A stretch of 64,000 nucleotides of DNA from Eutreptiella sp. 'Long Island Sound 2002'. Lineage: Eukaryota > Euglenozoa > Euglenophyceae > Eutreptiales > Eutreptiaceae. The DNA lies in the NCBI GenBank assembly GCA_964036045.1, contig OZ038379.1, positions 22,643,976 through 22,707,975 of the forward strand, given 5' to 3'. The position numbers and the translations under genes were made by a program. Shown here piece after piece: positions 21,200 through 34,681 of this stretch. The notes under the pieces were generated by a model. It worked only from the letters and a program-made list of their open reading frames with translations, was not told where the DNA came from and ran no database searches. Within the stretch, counting starts at the first letter, position 1. The number at the start of each line of letters is the position of its first letter.

Positions 21200-24100
21200 G
21201 TGGCTTTGGCATAGTCCGCGCCATGTGGCACGCATGGAACTGTGGCGAGAGCGTTGGCCCGCGGGACCGGGGAGGGCTCAGTCCCACGGAGGCGCAGCTC
21301 TGATGCGGGTGGATCCCCCGGAGTAACTTACGGAAAGGCCCGGGCCGGGGCCAGTGCGGAAGGGTGGGAATCCTGCAGACGGCAAGTTGTGCCCCAGGAA
21401 GATGCGGCTGACCCCCCCCGCGACCAGACCGAGCCATTGGCGGGGGGATGGGGGGGTGCGACACACTACGAAGCAAAGGCATGGGGTGCCTCTCGAACCG
21501 AAGGAAAGGACCAGGTTGGAAAGAGGGGGTACTGTCAGACCTGGATTATTTTTTTTGGTGTTGCCCCCCCCCCCCCCCCCGTGCCGCCTCTGAAATCGGC
21601 CCCCTTCACCCAAGTTTTTAGAGGGGGGGGGAAATAAAATTTACTGATGGACAAATTTCTTTGAGCTGTTTTTTGGTACATACCCTTTTGGGTCCCAGAC
21701 CCCCCCCCCCCAACAACAACAACAGAGTGTTGTGAGTTGCAATCCAGTAGCTCTTGGTAGGTGAACGTGTCCGCCTTCGCTTAGCACAGTTTGCATTTTT
21801 CTTTGTGAAATAGCCATCAGCGGTTTGCAGCGGGCGGTAGTCTACTGTGGGACGTCACCGGATCAACAACCGGCGATTGCTCTGTTCGGCAACTGCAGAC
21901 CGCTTTTGGCTGCCCACCAGCTGCTGTCGTTTGGCACCACTGGTTCTCAGTTCCGCACCACCGTCAATCTGCAGCAGGCCATTGCTTGACGGGGTTCCTA
22001 CCCCAACTCTGAAGGGCGGGGGGGTCTGAGGCCCTGCAAATAGTTTCTGTCCCTGAAATCAGACTCAAATTTCCAGCCCCTTTAAAAGTATTTTTCTTGC
22101 AGTGGTGCTTGTGCTGGGCGCTGAGTGGATTGAATTCTGTTGAAGACAGTCCCCAGGTCCAGTCCACAGGTGGTGGTGCAGTTTTGTGGGTAAGACTGGA
22201 ATGCCTGTCGCAATGCTCATAATTGCAGCATACTGCCCCTGTGTCCCCTGTCGCTGGCGGGCTTCGCATCCAGACATTCCCACACCGTGCAACTTGGAGG
22301 GCGCTCTCCACCATTGCTGTGGCAGGTTTTGACACAGGGCCAGCAGATCCATATCTGATTCACCAAAAGTGTTACGCCCGAGTGCACTGCATGTCCAGGC
22401 ATTTCGCATCTGGTGTCGCTGGACCAGAGTTGCATTTGCACGTGGGGTGTTCCGCGGTCCGCGGTGTCCCTTCCCCTCCCTCCTGCGCTGCTGACCCTGT
22501 CTGACCCTGTCCGTTCAAGAGGCGGTCCCTCAAGGAGGACACTCGGGTAGCGGTGGGGACACGCCCACCCAAAACATAGTGGGGGTTGATAAAGCACCTG
22601 AAAACCGTTGGGGGTCCCAGAAGGGGCTCATGAACGGGCATTGATCGTTCAGTGTGAAGTCTGGGGCCGCAGGCGGCGAAAAAGAAGGTGTCGCTGACCA
22701 CGAGGACACCCTGGATGCGACAGGATAAGTGTGCGTAAAGCAGCACCAGTTGGGGTAAGCCGAAAAAGGCTATGGCCACTGATTGACTCTTACTGGTAGT
22801 AACAGTGCTGTGTCGTAGGCAGCGTCCCTGGCCGTCACAGCAGCAGCACATTCATTTCACGTCAGACCATGTGCACTGGTGGCCTAAAGGCCTGATAATG
22901 ACTGTTGCATCTGTAGCAGGTGTGGTGCAAACCCCTCACATCTTTCCTTGGATTAATCCACATGTCGTCCGATCCGATTGAGCTTTCAGTACATGAGGCG
23001 GCAACCAAATGGTGATGGAATTGTCATTCCGGTCCTCCTCCTTCACCTCAAAATAATGCACATCTCTCGGGGGCATTCATAACCTGCCAACTTTGTGCGT
23101 TTTGGGACGTTTTACACGTTTTGCTTCAATGTGCAAACATGTCGTCACGTGGGGGGGGGGGGGGGGGGATGTGATTTTTTTGTGAAATCTGCGAGAAACG
23201 GCCATTTCAGAAATGTATGGGTTGGGGGGGGTGGTGGTCACATTTTTCAGCAAAGGGCTACACATTGGACGGTGCACACGAACCATGCACTGCACCGTTG
23301 AATCATGTTTATTCTGAATCATCTCTCGACGCATACCTTGGTGTGGTACACTTTATTTCGTCCAATGCCCCCTTTTGATGGTGCACTTCTGTCGATGTTT
23401 GTACTTCACCTTCTGGTCGACATCACCGTCAATGCACGTGGCCAAAAAATCCTGCTGTGAAGCCTTGGTGGGGTGTGTCTTTCGATCCTGAAACTGGGCT
23501 GCAAAAGCAGTGGCCTCAGCAGCGGACAGAATTTGGTGCCCCCTTGTGGGTACATGCAGGTTTTTGTGAACCGGTGGTACCAGGCTTCTTGGCCTGGCCG
23601 GCAGGGTGACGGGTCACCTTTGTCCAGGTTTCACCCCCAGAGCGTGCTCTTTTGCGAACCAAAGGCTTCTGTGGTGCATTGGGAGAAGCAACAGCATTGA
23701 TATGCAGACATGGTAGCTGCCTGTTGACAAAAAGAGGCAGTAGGCAGCACACACACCGTCCAAAACGGACGAAAATCTCAGACATATCGTCAGTACAGCA
23801 AGCAAACCTGGGTGTTCAAAATAGCCCTCTTCAAGGGCCTTCCGAATATACCCCATATACCCCCCCCACCGGGACACTCACGGGGCACAAATGAGGCAGC
23901 AAGGGCAGCAACTCGCTAAAACGCACCAAAGTGGCAGAAAACGTTCCGTCCCCCAGAGATATGGAGCATCATTGAGCATCACTGGCAGTAAGATCCTGCC
24001 AGCAGCGCTGCACGAAGATTGGAATCACGGACATTAGTGAGATTTCAAGTGGGCACTGCAACTGTTCCCACTTCAATTTGGTGTTACCATTTATTACATG

Positions 24101-27100
24101 GATCTGCTCACCCTGGCTTCATTTCATTGGGGAGCCAGAAGTTCTCGAGGACATGTGTGCGCGTATCCTTTTTGTTCATATATTTTACTTGACCAATTTT
24201 CCAGCTTTGGCGACGTCCCATGAGGTGCTATGCGAGAACTTTGCAATCCGACTCTCCAAACAGGCATGCATGCATGCAAATACCTTGTTGCCATATTTGG
24301 CATGCTTCTCATGATAAGAGGGAGAACAGTTCTCTTAGTGTCATGTTTCATAAGAAATTTCCAGAAGCCTAAAATTTTGGTAGATATGCAACAGGTGCAA
24401 CAACGGTATGCCAGCAGGTGACATGATACTGGACAAAAGGATTGCACGTTTTTATTGCCATGCAAATTGTAGGTTCATCAATTGAACTAACCTAGGGGAA
24501 AAAAGGGAGGCCTCCAATGATTTGCCATTTTCAACGGAGATCCAGCACAAAGAAAAAAGCCCTCGTCCAGTAAAGGGGGATAAATAGAAACTGGAAAAAC
24601 GGTTGTTGGTGAGAAAAATTTCTTTTCCTTTTTAAGCCGTCCCAATTTTGGCCGCCTGCTCCCTCTCTACTTCCATGCATGCTATTGCTATGTGTCGTGT
24701 TTTCTGGGCCCCGATATGGCACGAGAGACATAGCCAATGCCCATTATGTTCGAATGGGCTGGCCCTAATATAGCAGGGTTATGTGGCCACATTCCTCTTC
24801 TCCGTTTCAGAGCAGTGATACGGCGCAGGTAATGTAGCCACATCACTGCTCTCCGCTTTGGATAGGAAGGGTCAATAGACGATTTTCTTGATCCTGATTT
24901 TGGTCTACATGACGGGCCAAAGGAGGGGGGCATCCATATTTATGGTGTGCTGCCTTTTTGGGGAAGGTGGAAGTCAACTGACAGCCAGCGAGAATACAAC
25001 AATGTCCATCGCTGGTATTGGGCTCATCTGGAGCACATCTTTGTGGTAGTGGAAGGTTGATCAGATGACCTTTCCTGGGTTGTTGTTTGGGGCCTTTCCG
25101 TCATGGTGGTCTGAGGGGTGACTGCGTATGGTTACCCTAAAGGGTGCCAATGTACACGCACTATGTGTGCACCATGCATACACCGTGCAGCCATTACCCA
25201 GTTCTGCCACAAAAGTAGCACCCGAAACCTTCCTCTTTGGTATGAGCCCTGATTGCTACCTTTACCTAAGCCTAAGCCTTGCCCTCACCACATCCCTGAC
25301 CCTCAGTCCGAACCCTAGTCCGCATTTCATCTCCATCCACGGCAGCCCTACCCAGCGCCATCCGGAGCTGTAACCGAGGCGACATTCTGAATGGAAAGAT
25401 CCACAAGCTGTCCCCAGGTGGGATGTTTGTTCCACTGCTGAACAAGTCCAAGGCAGAGTTTAACAGCCCTTTGACAACAGAAACCCCCCCTGTGTGCGTT
25501 TGAAATGTGAGGCCAAGCCTAATATGTGAAAGTGGACAGCCCGCCGCCCCTGCTTTCCTGGGCGCCATGGGCTACACGCACCACCCCTTATCAGTTATCT
25601 ACTCCTGAAGGCGTGGCTGCACCATGGACGCCCTTTGTGGCCAAGACATTCCGGGGCTCGCATCACCAAACCCTGTTCTGACACAGGCCCTGCTCTGACC
25701 CGCAACAGAAGAATGGGTGAGTCATGAATTTGGTTGTTTTTCTTTCTTTGGCATGTGCTGTGCTGTATCATGTGTGGAAATGGAGGTGTATCCCATGTGG
25801 ACCATGTGAAGGGGAGGTGTATTGTGTGTGGATGTCGAGGTGTGTTCTGTGGTGTAGGTGCATTCTGTGGTGTGGCAGATGCACTCATGATTCTGAACTT
25901 CTTCCACACTGATTTCACATCGATACCAGGTAGCGACTTTCTCATATGGGCTCGTAGTGGCAAGACGTCAAAACGCCATATTCGCATATGATGCCAAGGG
26001 CGCCTATCCTACCCGCAAGCCCCACGGGTCATAGTTTTTGGCCCTTAGAATGGCCCAATTACGTGCCCAGACCCGGTGCCAATGTGCACTGGGTCCTGCC
26101 AAGCCAGCCTGACCATCTTCAAGGCCTGTGTGAGCCATGCAAGAACGACAGTCACAGCCCAGTCACTGCCCTGAGCGGAAACAACTATGGTTGCAATCAA
26201 TGGCATGCCTTTTGGAAGCAAACGTTGGCAGCAATCATCAACACCTCACAAGCCGCACAGACTCGAATCAAATCAGCACTGGCCAGCACACCACAAAGTG
26301 AAAATGAGTCCTAGCCGTACCCTGTTCTTGGGACTGCTCCGCAAGGAGCACCCCAAATGGGGTCTTCAACAGCCACCAAAACACGCTAAGTCAGTAAGGA
26401 AATAAGACCATTTTCCAAATTTCATGGGAGGGTCTTCTTTTTTGTGTTTTATTGTGCCAAGGAAAAAACACTGTCACTACCCTTTCTCAGCCGGTGGAGC
26501 AATAGGGAACTGCTCATGCCCATGTTTTGGGTTGTGGTGGGGAAGCCATCCACTGCTTGCAGGCATGGTTGTGGTGGTGGTGGTGCGTTGTTCATGGTGC
26601 AAGCCTTAAATAGGAACGAACTGTCCGCTTGTATCTGCAATGGTGTCTGTAGAGAGCATGTTGAGTCAAAGTGTCAGTTGCATCACAAGTGTATGGCCAT
26701 GCATGTGCGCGCTGAAGAAGGAGTATGAGGTCTAGTGTGTGAGTTGTGTGCAGAGGGAAGACCACTAATCTCCTGCAGGCAAAGATGGCCCTGCAGCACT
26801 ATTTTGGTATGTACTACACACGAACACATGAGGTCAAGGCCAAAGTCTCAAAGAGGAGAGAGGAAGAACACCATTGTCAACACATTGCCACACCGCATGG
26901 ATTACGTGTCAAGGTCACTGCATAAGTATTATAGTACTAATTCCATATTAAAGTTTACAGCAGCAGTCAACATCTGTGGCAGGATGATGCACCATGAAAT
27001 TTATTGTAAAAAGATACTGTATGTGAATCAACCCCTTAAAAGTGACACGCTGAAACCTTCTTTGAAGGCGTGATTCCAATATTATGAGGACAAGCATGTT

Positions 27101-27290
27101 TCATTGGTGGGAATTTTCCTGTGTGCAATGCCGGTAGGTTACTCATGTTGTTGCTGTCCCCTACAAACCATGCTATACACCACTTGTAAAACTGATGTTG
27201 TACAAAAAACTGCTGCATTGTGTTGATTTGCTGATTGTATCAATAGGTGTACTTGGTTACTCTCTGAGCACAGTTCTGCTCCACGCTTGC
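21200..27290. other. No supported gene
   Basis: Long stretch with only short, unremarkable open frames and poly-C or poly-G runs near 21567, 21701 and 23151. A short repeat at 21634-21712 also occurs in the Vti1 gene. Sub-repeats around 24780-24875 share ATGT(A/G)GCCACAT and CTCTCCG/CTCTTCTCCG phrases. Confidence 0.4.
21634..21712 (+). repeat. Interspersed repeat ending in TTTTGGGTCCCAGACCCCC
   Basis: Shares AAATTTAC, a GTTTTTTGGTACA core and TTTTGGGTCCCAGACCCCC with 35288-35362. A weaker relative lies near 54465-54520. Confidence 0.6.
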
Positions 27291-27292
27291 AG

Positions 27293-27485
27293 CTGCACCT
27301 ACAATATTATTGCCCTATGATTCAGATGTGTTCATGTGTGTGCACATGTAGTGTGTGGTGTGGGCGAGCTATGTTTGCTTTTCAGCCTGCACCTACAATA
27401 TTATTGCCCTATGATTCACATGTGTTCATGTGTGTGCACATGTAGTGTGTGGTGTGGGCGAGCTGTGTTTGCTTTTCAGCCTGCA
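27293..27485. repeat. 94-bp tandem duplication
   Basis: CTGCAC recurs at 27293, 27387 and 27481, and the two 94-bp units between them differ at only a few positions, so the duplication looks recent. No coding role is evident. Confidence 0.85.
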
Positions 27486-27807
27486 CTACAGTAGCTGCTG
27501 CAGTGGCAGAGGACGTGCCTCTTTTTTGCCGGATGACGTTGAATGGTATGAATGCACCTTGCCCTGCTATAAGGGTATAGTCATGCACGCGGTGGCTGTC
27601 TTACCCCGGGGGGGGGCGTCCGGGCACGGTCTTTGTATGCGACCCCCCAGCCTCCCCCCCCCCCCGCCCCGGGGTTTTGAGAGATAGTGGGTTGGGGATT
27701 GCGCCAACGGCACCCCCTTTTTTTTGTATGGTGCCAACGGCGCCCCCCCTTTTTTAATGTATGCTTCCTTTTCCTCAAACCATCAATGCTTTTGAGCGCC
27801 AGATATC

Positions 27808-27900
27808 GCAAGACGAGGCGCTATACAAATGTCGTTTGTTGCGAGGTGCTTTCAGCGGAGATGAGCAAGACGGGCCGCTATACTAATGTCGTTTGTTGCT
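27808..27900. repeat. 56-bp direct duplication
   Basis: GCAAGACGAGGCGCTATACA at 27808 recurs with few changes at 27864, followed in both by AATGTCGTTTGTTGC. The GCGCTATACAAATG phrase is reminiscent of SINE tails in other eukaryotes, but there is no head here. Confidence 0.7.
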
Positions 27901-28020
27901 AGCTGAAGATCCTGCATTCGGAGCAAAAACCCGGCCTGAGTGTAGCGCCAAATTCTTTCTGGGGCGAACACACGTTCATTCTTTCTTTCTTGTTTCTTTT
28001 TTTCCCCCGCGCTTTATTGC

Positions 28021-28290
28021 GTGGCCCCTTGAGTTGGGGTGAGGGACTCACAATCCACGCTTTGTTGTGTGGCCCCTTGAGTTGGGGTTAGGGACTCGCA
28101 ATCCACGCTTTGTTGCGTGGCCCCTTGAGTTGGGGTTAGGGATTCACAATCCACGCTTTGTTGCGTGGCCCCTTGAGTTGGGGTTAGGGATTCACAATCC
28201 ACGCTTTGTTGCGTGGCCCCTTGAGTTGGGGTTAGGGACTCCCGCGTTTCGGTGTGGCCCCTTGAGTTGGGGATGGGACATTTTCCGCGT
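28021..28290 (-). repeat. 48-bp satellite, five copies plus a partial
   Basis: GTGGCCCCTTGAGTTGGGG starts at 28021, 28069, 28117, 28165 and 28213 (period exactly 48), with a shorter unit at 28254. The period is a multiple of three, and the minus strand is open across it, encoding a 16-residue repeat with the core LTPTQGATQ. Related units at 6100-6200 keep the same minus-strand frame. It lies directly before the zinc-finger transposon ORF at 28603. Confidence 0.85.
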
Positions 28291-28602
28291 TTTTCTTAGG
28301 CAAGTGCTCCATGGGGCGGTTCCCCTTGCAAAATCTTTCAAAGGCCAGCATGGTGCTCAAACCCAAACCTGTGTGTGCCGAAACCTAAACCACAACACAT
28401 GCAGTCGCCGCAGAGCGATGGGAGTAGGCACCCAGGAAAGCATTCGCCGCAGAGCGACGGTAGTAGGCACCATGTTGGTCCGCGCAACGCTGAATAGGGT
28501 ATTGATAGTACATTGCGTTTCGTCGTTGGTGTGTCCCTTTTGAAGGGTGTGCCATGTGTTTGGTCCTTGCTTTGCTCCCTTTGTACAGCCCAGCGACACA
28601 CC

Positions 28603-31091
28603 ATGGCGACACTCAATCTTGAGAAGTCGCTGAAGCGAGGGAGTTGCGTGGTATGCAACAAGAAGGGCCGCCACAAGGCATGTGTTACATGCCTCGTAGC
28701 CTACCACAACCATTGTGGACACACTTGCCCCTCTGTAGCCCCCTCTTCACAACAGCCACCAGCAGCTTCTCCAGACCCGCCAGCAGCCCCTGCTCAACCT
28801 CCGAGCAATGAAGTCGCCCCTGTTCCACCTGCAGACAATGACCCACCTCTTGCCCCAGACTCTGCTTCCCATACTGCGTGTGGTGGAAAATGTGGCCACA
28901 GGGATGCCTCTTCTGGTCAAGGCGGATGCACAGAGGAGATTTGTGGCTGTGGGTACCGTTTCAAGGGTCGGGTTTCAGGGGCTGAGAGGTTGCACCATTT
29001 CACTTCGGTGAAGCACGAGGCATGGGTACATGCTCCTCCACCCCAACCGTCGATTTTTGGTAGCATTGAACGGTTTGTGGTAAAAGGGGCCGCACCCAAC
29101 ATTCCATCCGATGCTTAGCCGGAACTCCCCGACTCGGAGGATGCGATCCTTCTGCCCCCTCCTCCTGATAGGCACCCCACTCCATGTGGTGGTTACATGC
29201 TGGAACGTCACACACAACAGTCGTTGATACTCAACTGGCCCTTTTTTTTGGATGCACAAGACTTGGCCGAAGGTACAATCCATTCGTGGAAATGGATGGA
29301 GGGATTGGCTGGTTTTCGCTGGTGCCATTGCACAGGTTGGTCGTACGATGGGCACTCTTGTGCCGGATGTGCTTCTTTGAAGCATTGCCCTGCTCTTGCT
29401 CAGAGGTTGCGCATTGCAATGGTGCTAAAGCCGCACACAAAGTATAAGTACCGCGGGGCCCTTGCATTGCACGCACGTCTGCACGAATACCATGCAATGG
29501 AGCAAAAGGCATTTTTTGATGTTCGCACGATGCAGCGGTCCTTCCAGCCTTTGCGCTCACAGGTTTCCTACCATCAACGTCTCGTGGAGGCTATTCGAAC
29601 AAACAATGGGCCACGCGTTGCTACGGTTCTAAATGCCGCAAAAAAAGGGGGCTACGGGTTGAAGCGTTTGGTAGGTCTCGTGGAGGATGCTGCCAAAGCC
29701 AACCGCACCCGGTACAGTGCCGATGAGAAGGATCTTTGTGTCCTTTTGTATTGTGCAGGTGGCCCCGGCGTGTGCCATGCTTTTTCACAGGCCTACCTTT
29801 TGCCCAGTTGGAGCCACTGCCGCGGTCTTGCGGAGAAGGACGCAATCCCCTTATCAAGCGAATTTTCGTTTGCCTCATGCTTTCAAGCATGGGTGGGAAA
29901 CTGGCAATTGGCCTCACGGAGCACCGCGATGACATTTTTTTGAATCCCCGGTTGTCCCTTGGGAAGAGGGACATGATTGAAGGTGTCTGCGAGTGCGCCC
30001 CTCCCAAACGTTTTGAAGCGCTCGCCGATCTTCAAGAGGTCATGGAAAGACTCCAATCTGGAGAGTGGCACTTGGCAAAGTATGCACGCGTTGTGGCACT
30101 CTCGCGACACATTGGCCGTGACTCCCCAAGCGGAGAACATGCCAGTGGCCGGCGACACATTTGCTGCTTGTGTGTGCTTCCAGGAGGAGAAGCTCAGTTT
30201 GGGCATCTTTTACCTTCGGGCTGTCACCAATTCGTCAGGACACTCTACCATGGACACCCCCACAACTGAGATTGAGGGTGCGGCGCACTTGAGAGTCCAT
30301 GGGCGATTCATGCCCCTTGATCGCTATGCAAGCGCAGGGTTGCATGTTTGGCATGACCGTCTTCATGCGCTCGCAACGTCGTTTCCGGTACCTCTGTCCA
30401 GTTCATTTGTTTGCACGTAAATGAGGATAACAAATGGTATGCACCTACTAGTCAATTGGATGCCCTTTCCGAATGGTGTGCCCAATCCGCACCTCAAAAG
30501 GTGCCTCCGTTGAAGTGTGAGCCTTATGAAGGCTTGTTTGTTACAGATCGTGGTGACAAAGGATTGACCACGGACATGTCCCGCTCAGTGCAGTGCAAGA
30601 TTTGCGAGGCAACAATGCCACGTGTGTGCATGCGTACACATGTAGGTCAGCACCTTCTGCGAAAGGAGTGTGTCAAGGGTCGGGAAGAGATTTCTTTGGC
30701 CACCGCTTGTGGGTTTTGTGGCAATCGTGTCACTTGCTCCACCTAGGTTGTGATGCGTAACAAGCGGACACATGCCTTGGTCACCCTCATGAACTCTGAC
30801 TGTCCTAGTCAACCAGCTAAGCTGCGCTGGAACACGCTTGCAAAAAAATCTGCAAGCAGCCCGTGCACGAATCATCCTGTGCGGTGTCCGCTATGCACAA
30901 AGACAGTCTGGTCATACTGCATGGCACAACACTATGCAGATGTGCATGACACGGCACGGCACCCTGCTTTGATGCACATTGCAGAGGTAGAGCAAGAGGC
31001 GGTGCTGAATTGGGTGCCTCATAAGGCAAGGAAAAAAAATCAGGGCAATGCACCTGCACAGGCTGATGATGCCCAATCTAATGATGCCTAG
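28603..31091 (+). pseudogene. Transposon-type zinc-finger protein, interrupted
   Basis: The frame from ATG 28603 encodes an N-terminal Cys-rich module (CVVCNKKGRHKACVTC), a Pro-rich linker, a CGHRDASSGQGGC..CGCG segment, then after an in-frame TAG (29116-29118) continues past LKHCPALAQRLRIAM, YRGALALHARLHEYHAMEQ and YCAGGPG. It then changes frame near 29760, 30150 and 30400. The C-terminus reads ACGFCG, then after a second in-frame TAG (30744-30746) SSPCTNHPVRCPLC and YADVH. A CGFCG ... PCTN-x-P-x-x-CPLC ending occurs, to my knowledge, in a family of large transposon-associated proteins common in fungi and other eukaryotes; no catalytic triad is identified. The first frame change coincides with a possible 32-bp GT..AG intron (29759-29790), so some breaks may be splicing rather than decay. 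Confidence 0.5.
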
Positions 31092-31099
31092 TCTGATGC

Positions 31100-31370
31100 A
31101 GCGGCCTCACCTGCACCTGGCAACGGGCGGCGTTGCTTCATCGTCGTCAAGCGTGCCTCCCTTGCCTTTGCCCCGGTCAAAGCCTCCTGCCCCTGCTCCC
31201 AAGTGAGTCCGAGGCAACGACCTCTGGGGCTGAGCGATCCCCTCCGCTTAAAAGCGTTGGGAAACGCAACAAGAAGAGGCGGGACGAAGCCCAATGGGAG
31301 CTTCAGTCGAAGCGCGCCCGCGGAGACTCCTCCTCCTCCTCAGAGGGGGAGCTTTTCAAGGACCTCTAAG
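31100..31370 (+). CDS. Possible basic, Ser-rich C-terminal segment of the same element
   Basis: One frame (31133-31369) ends with KRNKKRRDE, SKRARGDSSSSSEGE and a stop, like a nuclear-localised tail. A donor-like AA|GTGAGT lies near 31200. Whether it joins the ORF ending at 31091 depends on frames I could not resolve. Confidence 0.25.
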
Positions 31371-31705
31371 CAGAAGTCCATCCATTTTTTTCTTTTAACC
31401 CCCAACTCTAACCAAGCCTCAGGAATTTTTCTCAAACTAACCGGAGGGCGCGGGGGAACAAGAGGGAAGGGGGGAGGGGGGCAACACGGCGACCCTTAAG
31501 ACTTTCTTCTCGGCAATGATGAGAAAGCGCTATTATCGCATACATACCTCCGTACCCCCAAACCCCCAGACACACAACCCCCCCCCCCCAGGAGGTATGC
31601 ATGTGGTAGTAGTGGGTCGCGCGCAAGCCCCCCCACCCCCCGCCGCCCACGGCCGAAATCCCCCCCTACACCCCCCAGCCGACCCCCCCCCCCCACAACT
31701 ACCCC

Positions 31706-31707
<2 letters not shown>

Positions 31708-31737
<30 letters not shown>

Positions 31738-31738
31738 C
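31708..31738. repeat. Longest poly-C run (about 30 C)
   Basis: An uninterrupted C run preceded by about 170 bp of C-rich low complexity from 31560. It is the extreme case of more than twenty C or G runs of 10 or more in this window. Confidence 0.9.
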
Positions 31739-31744
31739 AGTTTT

Positions 31745-34190
31745 GACAGATAGCTGGGGGGGTGTCGCATCAGGACCGTTGGTTGTCCCCCCCCCCCGTG
31801 TGTCTTACAAACTGCAAGAAGAGGTTAAACCATTTGTCACATTCTGCACTTGTGCTTTGCTTTTGTTGGACAGCCCCCTTCAGGGGTCCTTGTTGGCTTT
31901 GCCCAAACACAGGTCCCAACACCCAGTGAGACCCAAAGAGGGTGAAGCTGAATTGGGCCAACTGTGTTTGTGTGCCCTGCCAGGGGGGTACATAGTCCAT
32001 CCCCCTCCCGAACCGGAGACCCGGAGCAAGCAGCAGAGCAACATCAAGACCCTGATGTGCAAGGAGAGCAAAGACAGCACCCATCCAGAGACCTCCATAA
32101 ATCAATTGCAAGCTTCCTAAAGTCTCCAAGAATGAGCAGCAAACACCCAAAAACATCGAACCATTAACAGCAAGCATACAGAAATTTCTTGAAATTAATG
32201 GCAAGCACCCCAAGAGCCCGAAGTGTAACAGGTTTTGGGGCTCCAAGAGAATACCATTTGCCCAGAGTTTGTTCAAAACCCCTACACAGTGCATGCGGTG
32301 CAGGTTTTGTCGATTGTTAGTTGGAAACTGTTGTATTAGGATGGACAGTGTGGCAGAAAAGTTGGAAGACAACACCACAACCCCGACAAAGAAAACTAGC
32401 AGGTACATACTAGGCCAAGGCCTGGGCAGAAGGTAAAGGAAGAGAACACAATGACAGGCAGGTCTGCTGGACCCTTATTCACTGGGGCGTCAGGAGGCGT
32501 TGTATGTTGGAATACAGGGGTTTCGTTCTGGCGGTATACCTGTTTGCATCCCCAAGGCCCTTGCTGCAGAGCTCTTTGCAGGACGGTCTGATTTGAACTT
32601 TCTACAGAACACTGCAGCAGATGGGCCACTGTGCACACACAGGGGAGCCCCCTACCCTCAGCCACGGCTGTGACAAATGTCACAGCGCTCTTGCAGGTGC
32701 TAGTTAGAGGCTGTGACAACCTGAGGAGAAAGTGGGCAGGGCAGAGGCACCCAGCGAAGTTCCCAACGATGAGTGCACCAGGCACCACAAGGGGACCTGC
32801 CATAAAGGCTCGGTAAAGTGTGCCAGTTGGTTCTGTGTGTGCGTTGGGTTTTCAGGACGAAAATGTCCACATTGTTTGTTCACCGAAAACGTGTGAAAAC
32901 TTGGTTTTTGTCGGCTGTGCCTCTGCTTACAGGTGCTGCTTCAGGCCCGTGGCTTCCCTCCCATACCTGCACTGGCATGCTTCTCACAACCACCACTAAT
33001 TTTGGATGTAACACAGGGTCGGGGGGCAGATCTCCAGGGGGCACAGCTTGAGGGTTTCGCACATTATCCCCTCTTTGTTCGGCAACCACCCCTCTTTGTT
33101 GGCAACCAGATTTTACGCCATTTTAAGCATGGAGTTTTTGACACATGGCTGCATACAGTGGCTCACAGTCATACTAAGATGGCCAAATTCGCACCAAGAT
33201 GCCCCCACCCCCCTGCTCAGGGGCAGGGGGTCCGGATCACCAAGCATCCACTGCCCACTGCCCCCAGGCAATGTGGCAGTGTACCGCAACGGTTCCACCG
33301 CCCACTGCCCTGATGCAGTGCAGAGTGTACTGCAGGACTTCCGCTGCCCACTGCCCTGGGGGGGGGGGGTCACCGGACCCAGGGAAATTTTTTGCACTGT
33401 GCACACTGCGTGCACATGCTGTGAATGTCACTGGTTGAGCTGCAGTCAGGGTTGCCCTAATTTTTGCCAATACAATTTGGTGGGCGGGTGAAAGTGTCTT
33501 TTGAGTGAAGGCCATGGTAGACAACGATGCAGACCGTGGGGACCATGCAACCCTCCACGAGAAGGAAATGGAGTGAATCCCCGTTTTCTTGTCGGAAAAG
33601 GGGGAAACTAGGGTTCATGCACCGCCCCCCCCCTCCCCCTGTGAGAACAACAGTAAACTTCCAACAGTTGTGGGAACACCACCTACTGTTGTTCTGACAA
33701 GAGGTGCTTCTCGCAAGGGTGGGTGGGCGGGGTGGGAGGTGGGGGGTAGTTGCCAACATATAAAATCTGACACTGTATGTGCACTGGGTGAATGGCATTC
33801 TCCTGATCTACAAGCGACTACCCCTCCAATCGAAACATCCAGCCTGACACAAAACCACAGGGTGGCGTGCGAGTCTGCGGCAGGGGGAGCAGAATTATGT
33901 TTGGAGGTGGGCCGTGCATGTGCAATTGCGCGATGATCTCTTGGTGTGAGTATTTGCGCTGCGTGTGCGCTCCTCTTGCAGCGAGTATTTCTGGACTGGC
34001 CTGATTTTTACCCCTAAGGCACCTAAGGAGAGCAAACCCAAACACCCCTCCTTCCCAAAAACGTCACATGATGGCACGTTAAGATGTCTGTAAGGGTGCA
34101 CCATCCATTTGTGAATTGAGACAAACCCCTCAATAGCACAGGAAGGTTTCACAAATGCAATTAGACGTGGCTGTGGGTAAACATACAATG
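31745..34190. other. No supported gene
   Basis: Open frames such as 31770-32408 minus show no domain. Near 33238-33360, GCCCACTGCCC recurs three or four times, and an inverse (GGGCAGTGGGCAGTGGG) occurs near 34372. Confidence 0.4.
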
Positions 34191-34681
34191 CTTTGTCAAA
34201 CCAGACGGCCAAACCTCCCTGCCGCATGTTTGCCGCGCGCGCACCGCATCAGGTGCTCCCCCTTGTCCAGGCAGGCGTCAGCGATATCCAGCGCTTGTTA
34301 GGGGATGGGGGGTCATGTGCAAAGCCCGCCCCCCAAAAAAATGTGTATGAACTCTCACACTGCCTTGGGGCAGTGGGCAGTGGGACTCCTGCAGCAAGTG
34401 CCACACTGTCTGCCCCACACACACACACCCAATGCCAGAGACTGGGCGCTGCATCGGGATGCTCGTTTTCACGAAACCAGACTGATTCGTGGGTCAGGCA
34501 CAGCTGGCGCCAGGAGCATGGGGTCGGCACCCCCCCCCCCCCCCACACGCTATGCAACACCCCCACCTGCATGACTGGGGCGTTTGTTCGTCTGACTGGC
34601 GCATGCCCACGTCTGGGGCGCGGGGATGTCCTGCGTGCCTCATGCCGTCCACAAAGGCCCCCACCGCGTTCAGCATCCAAC

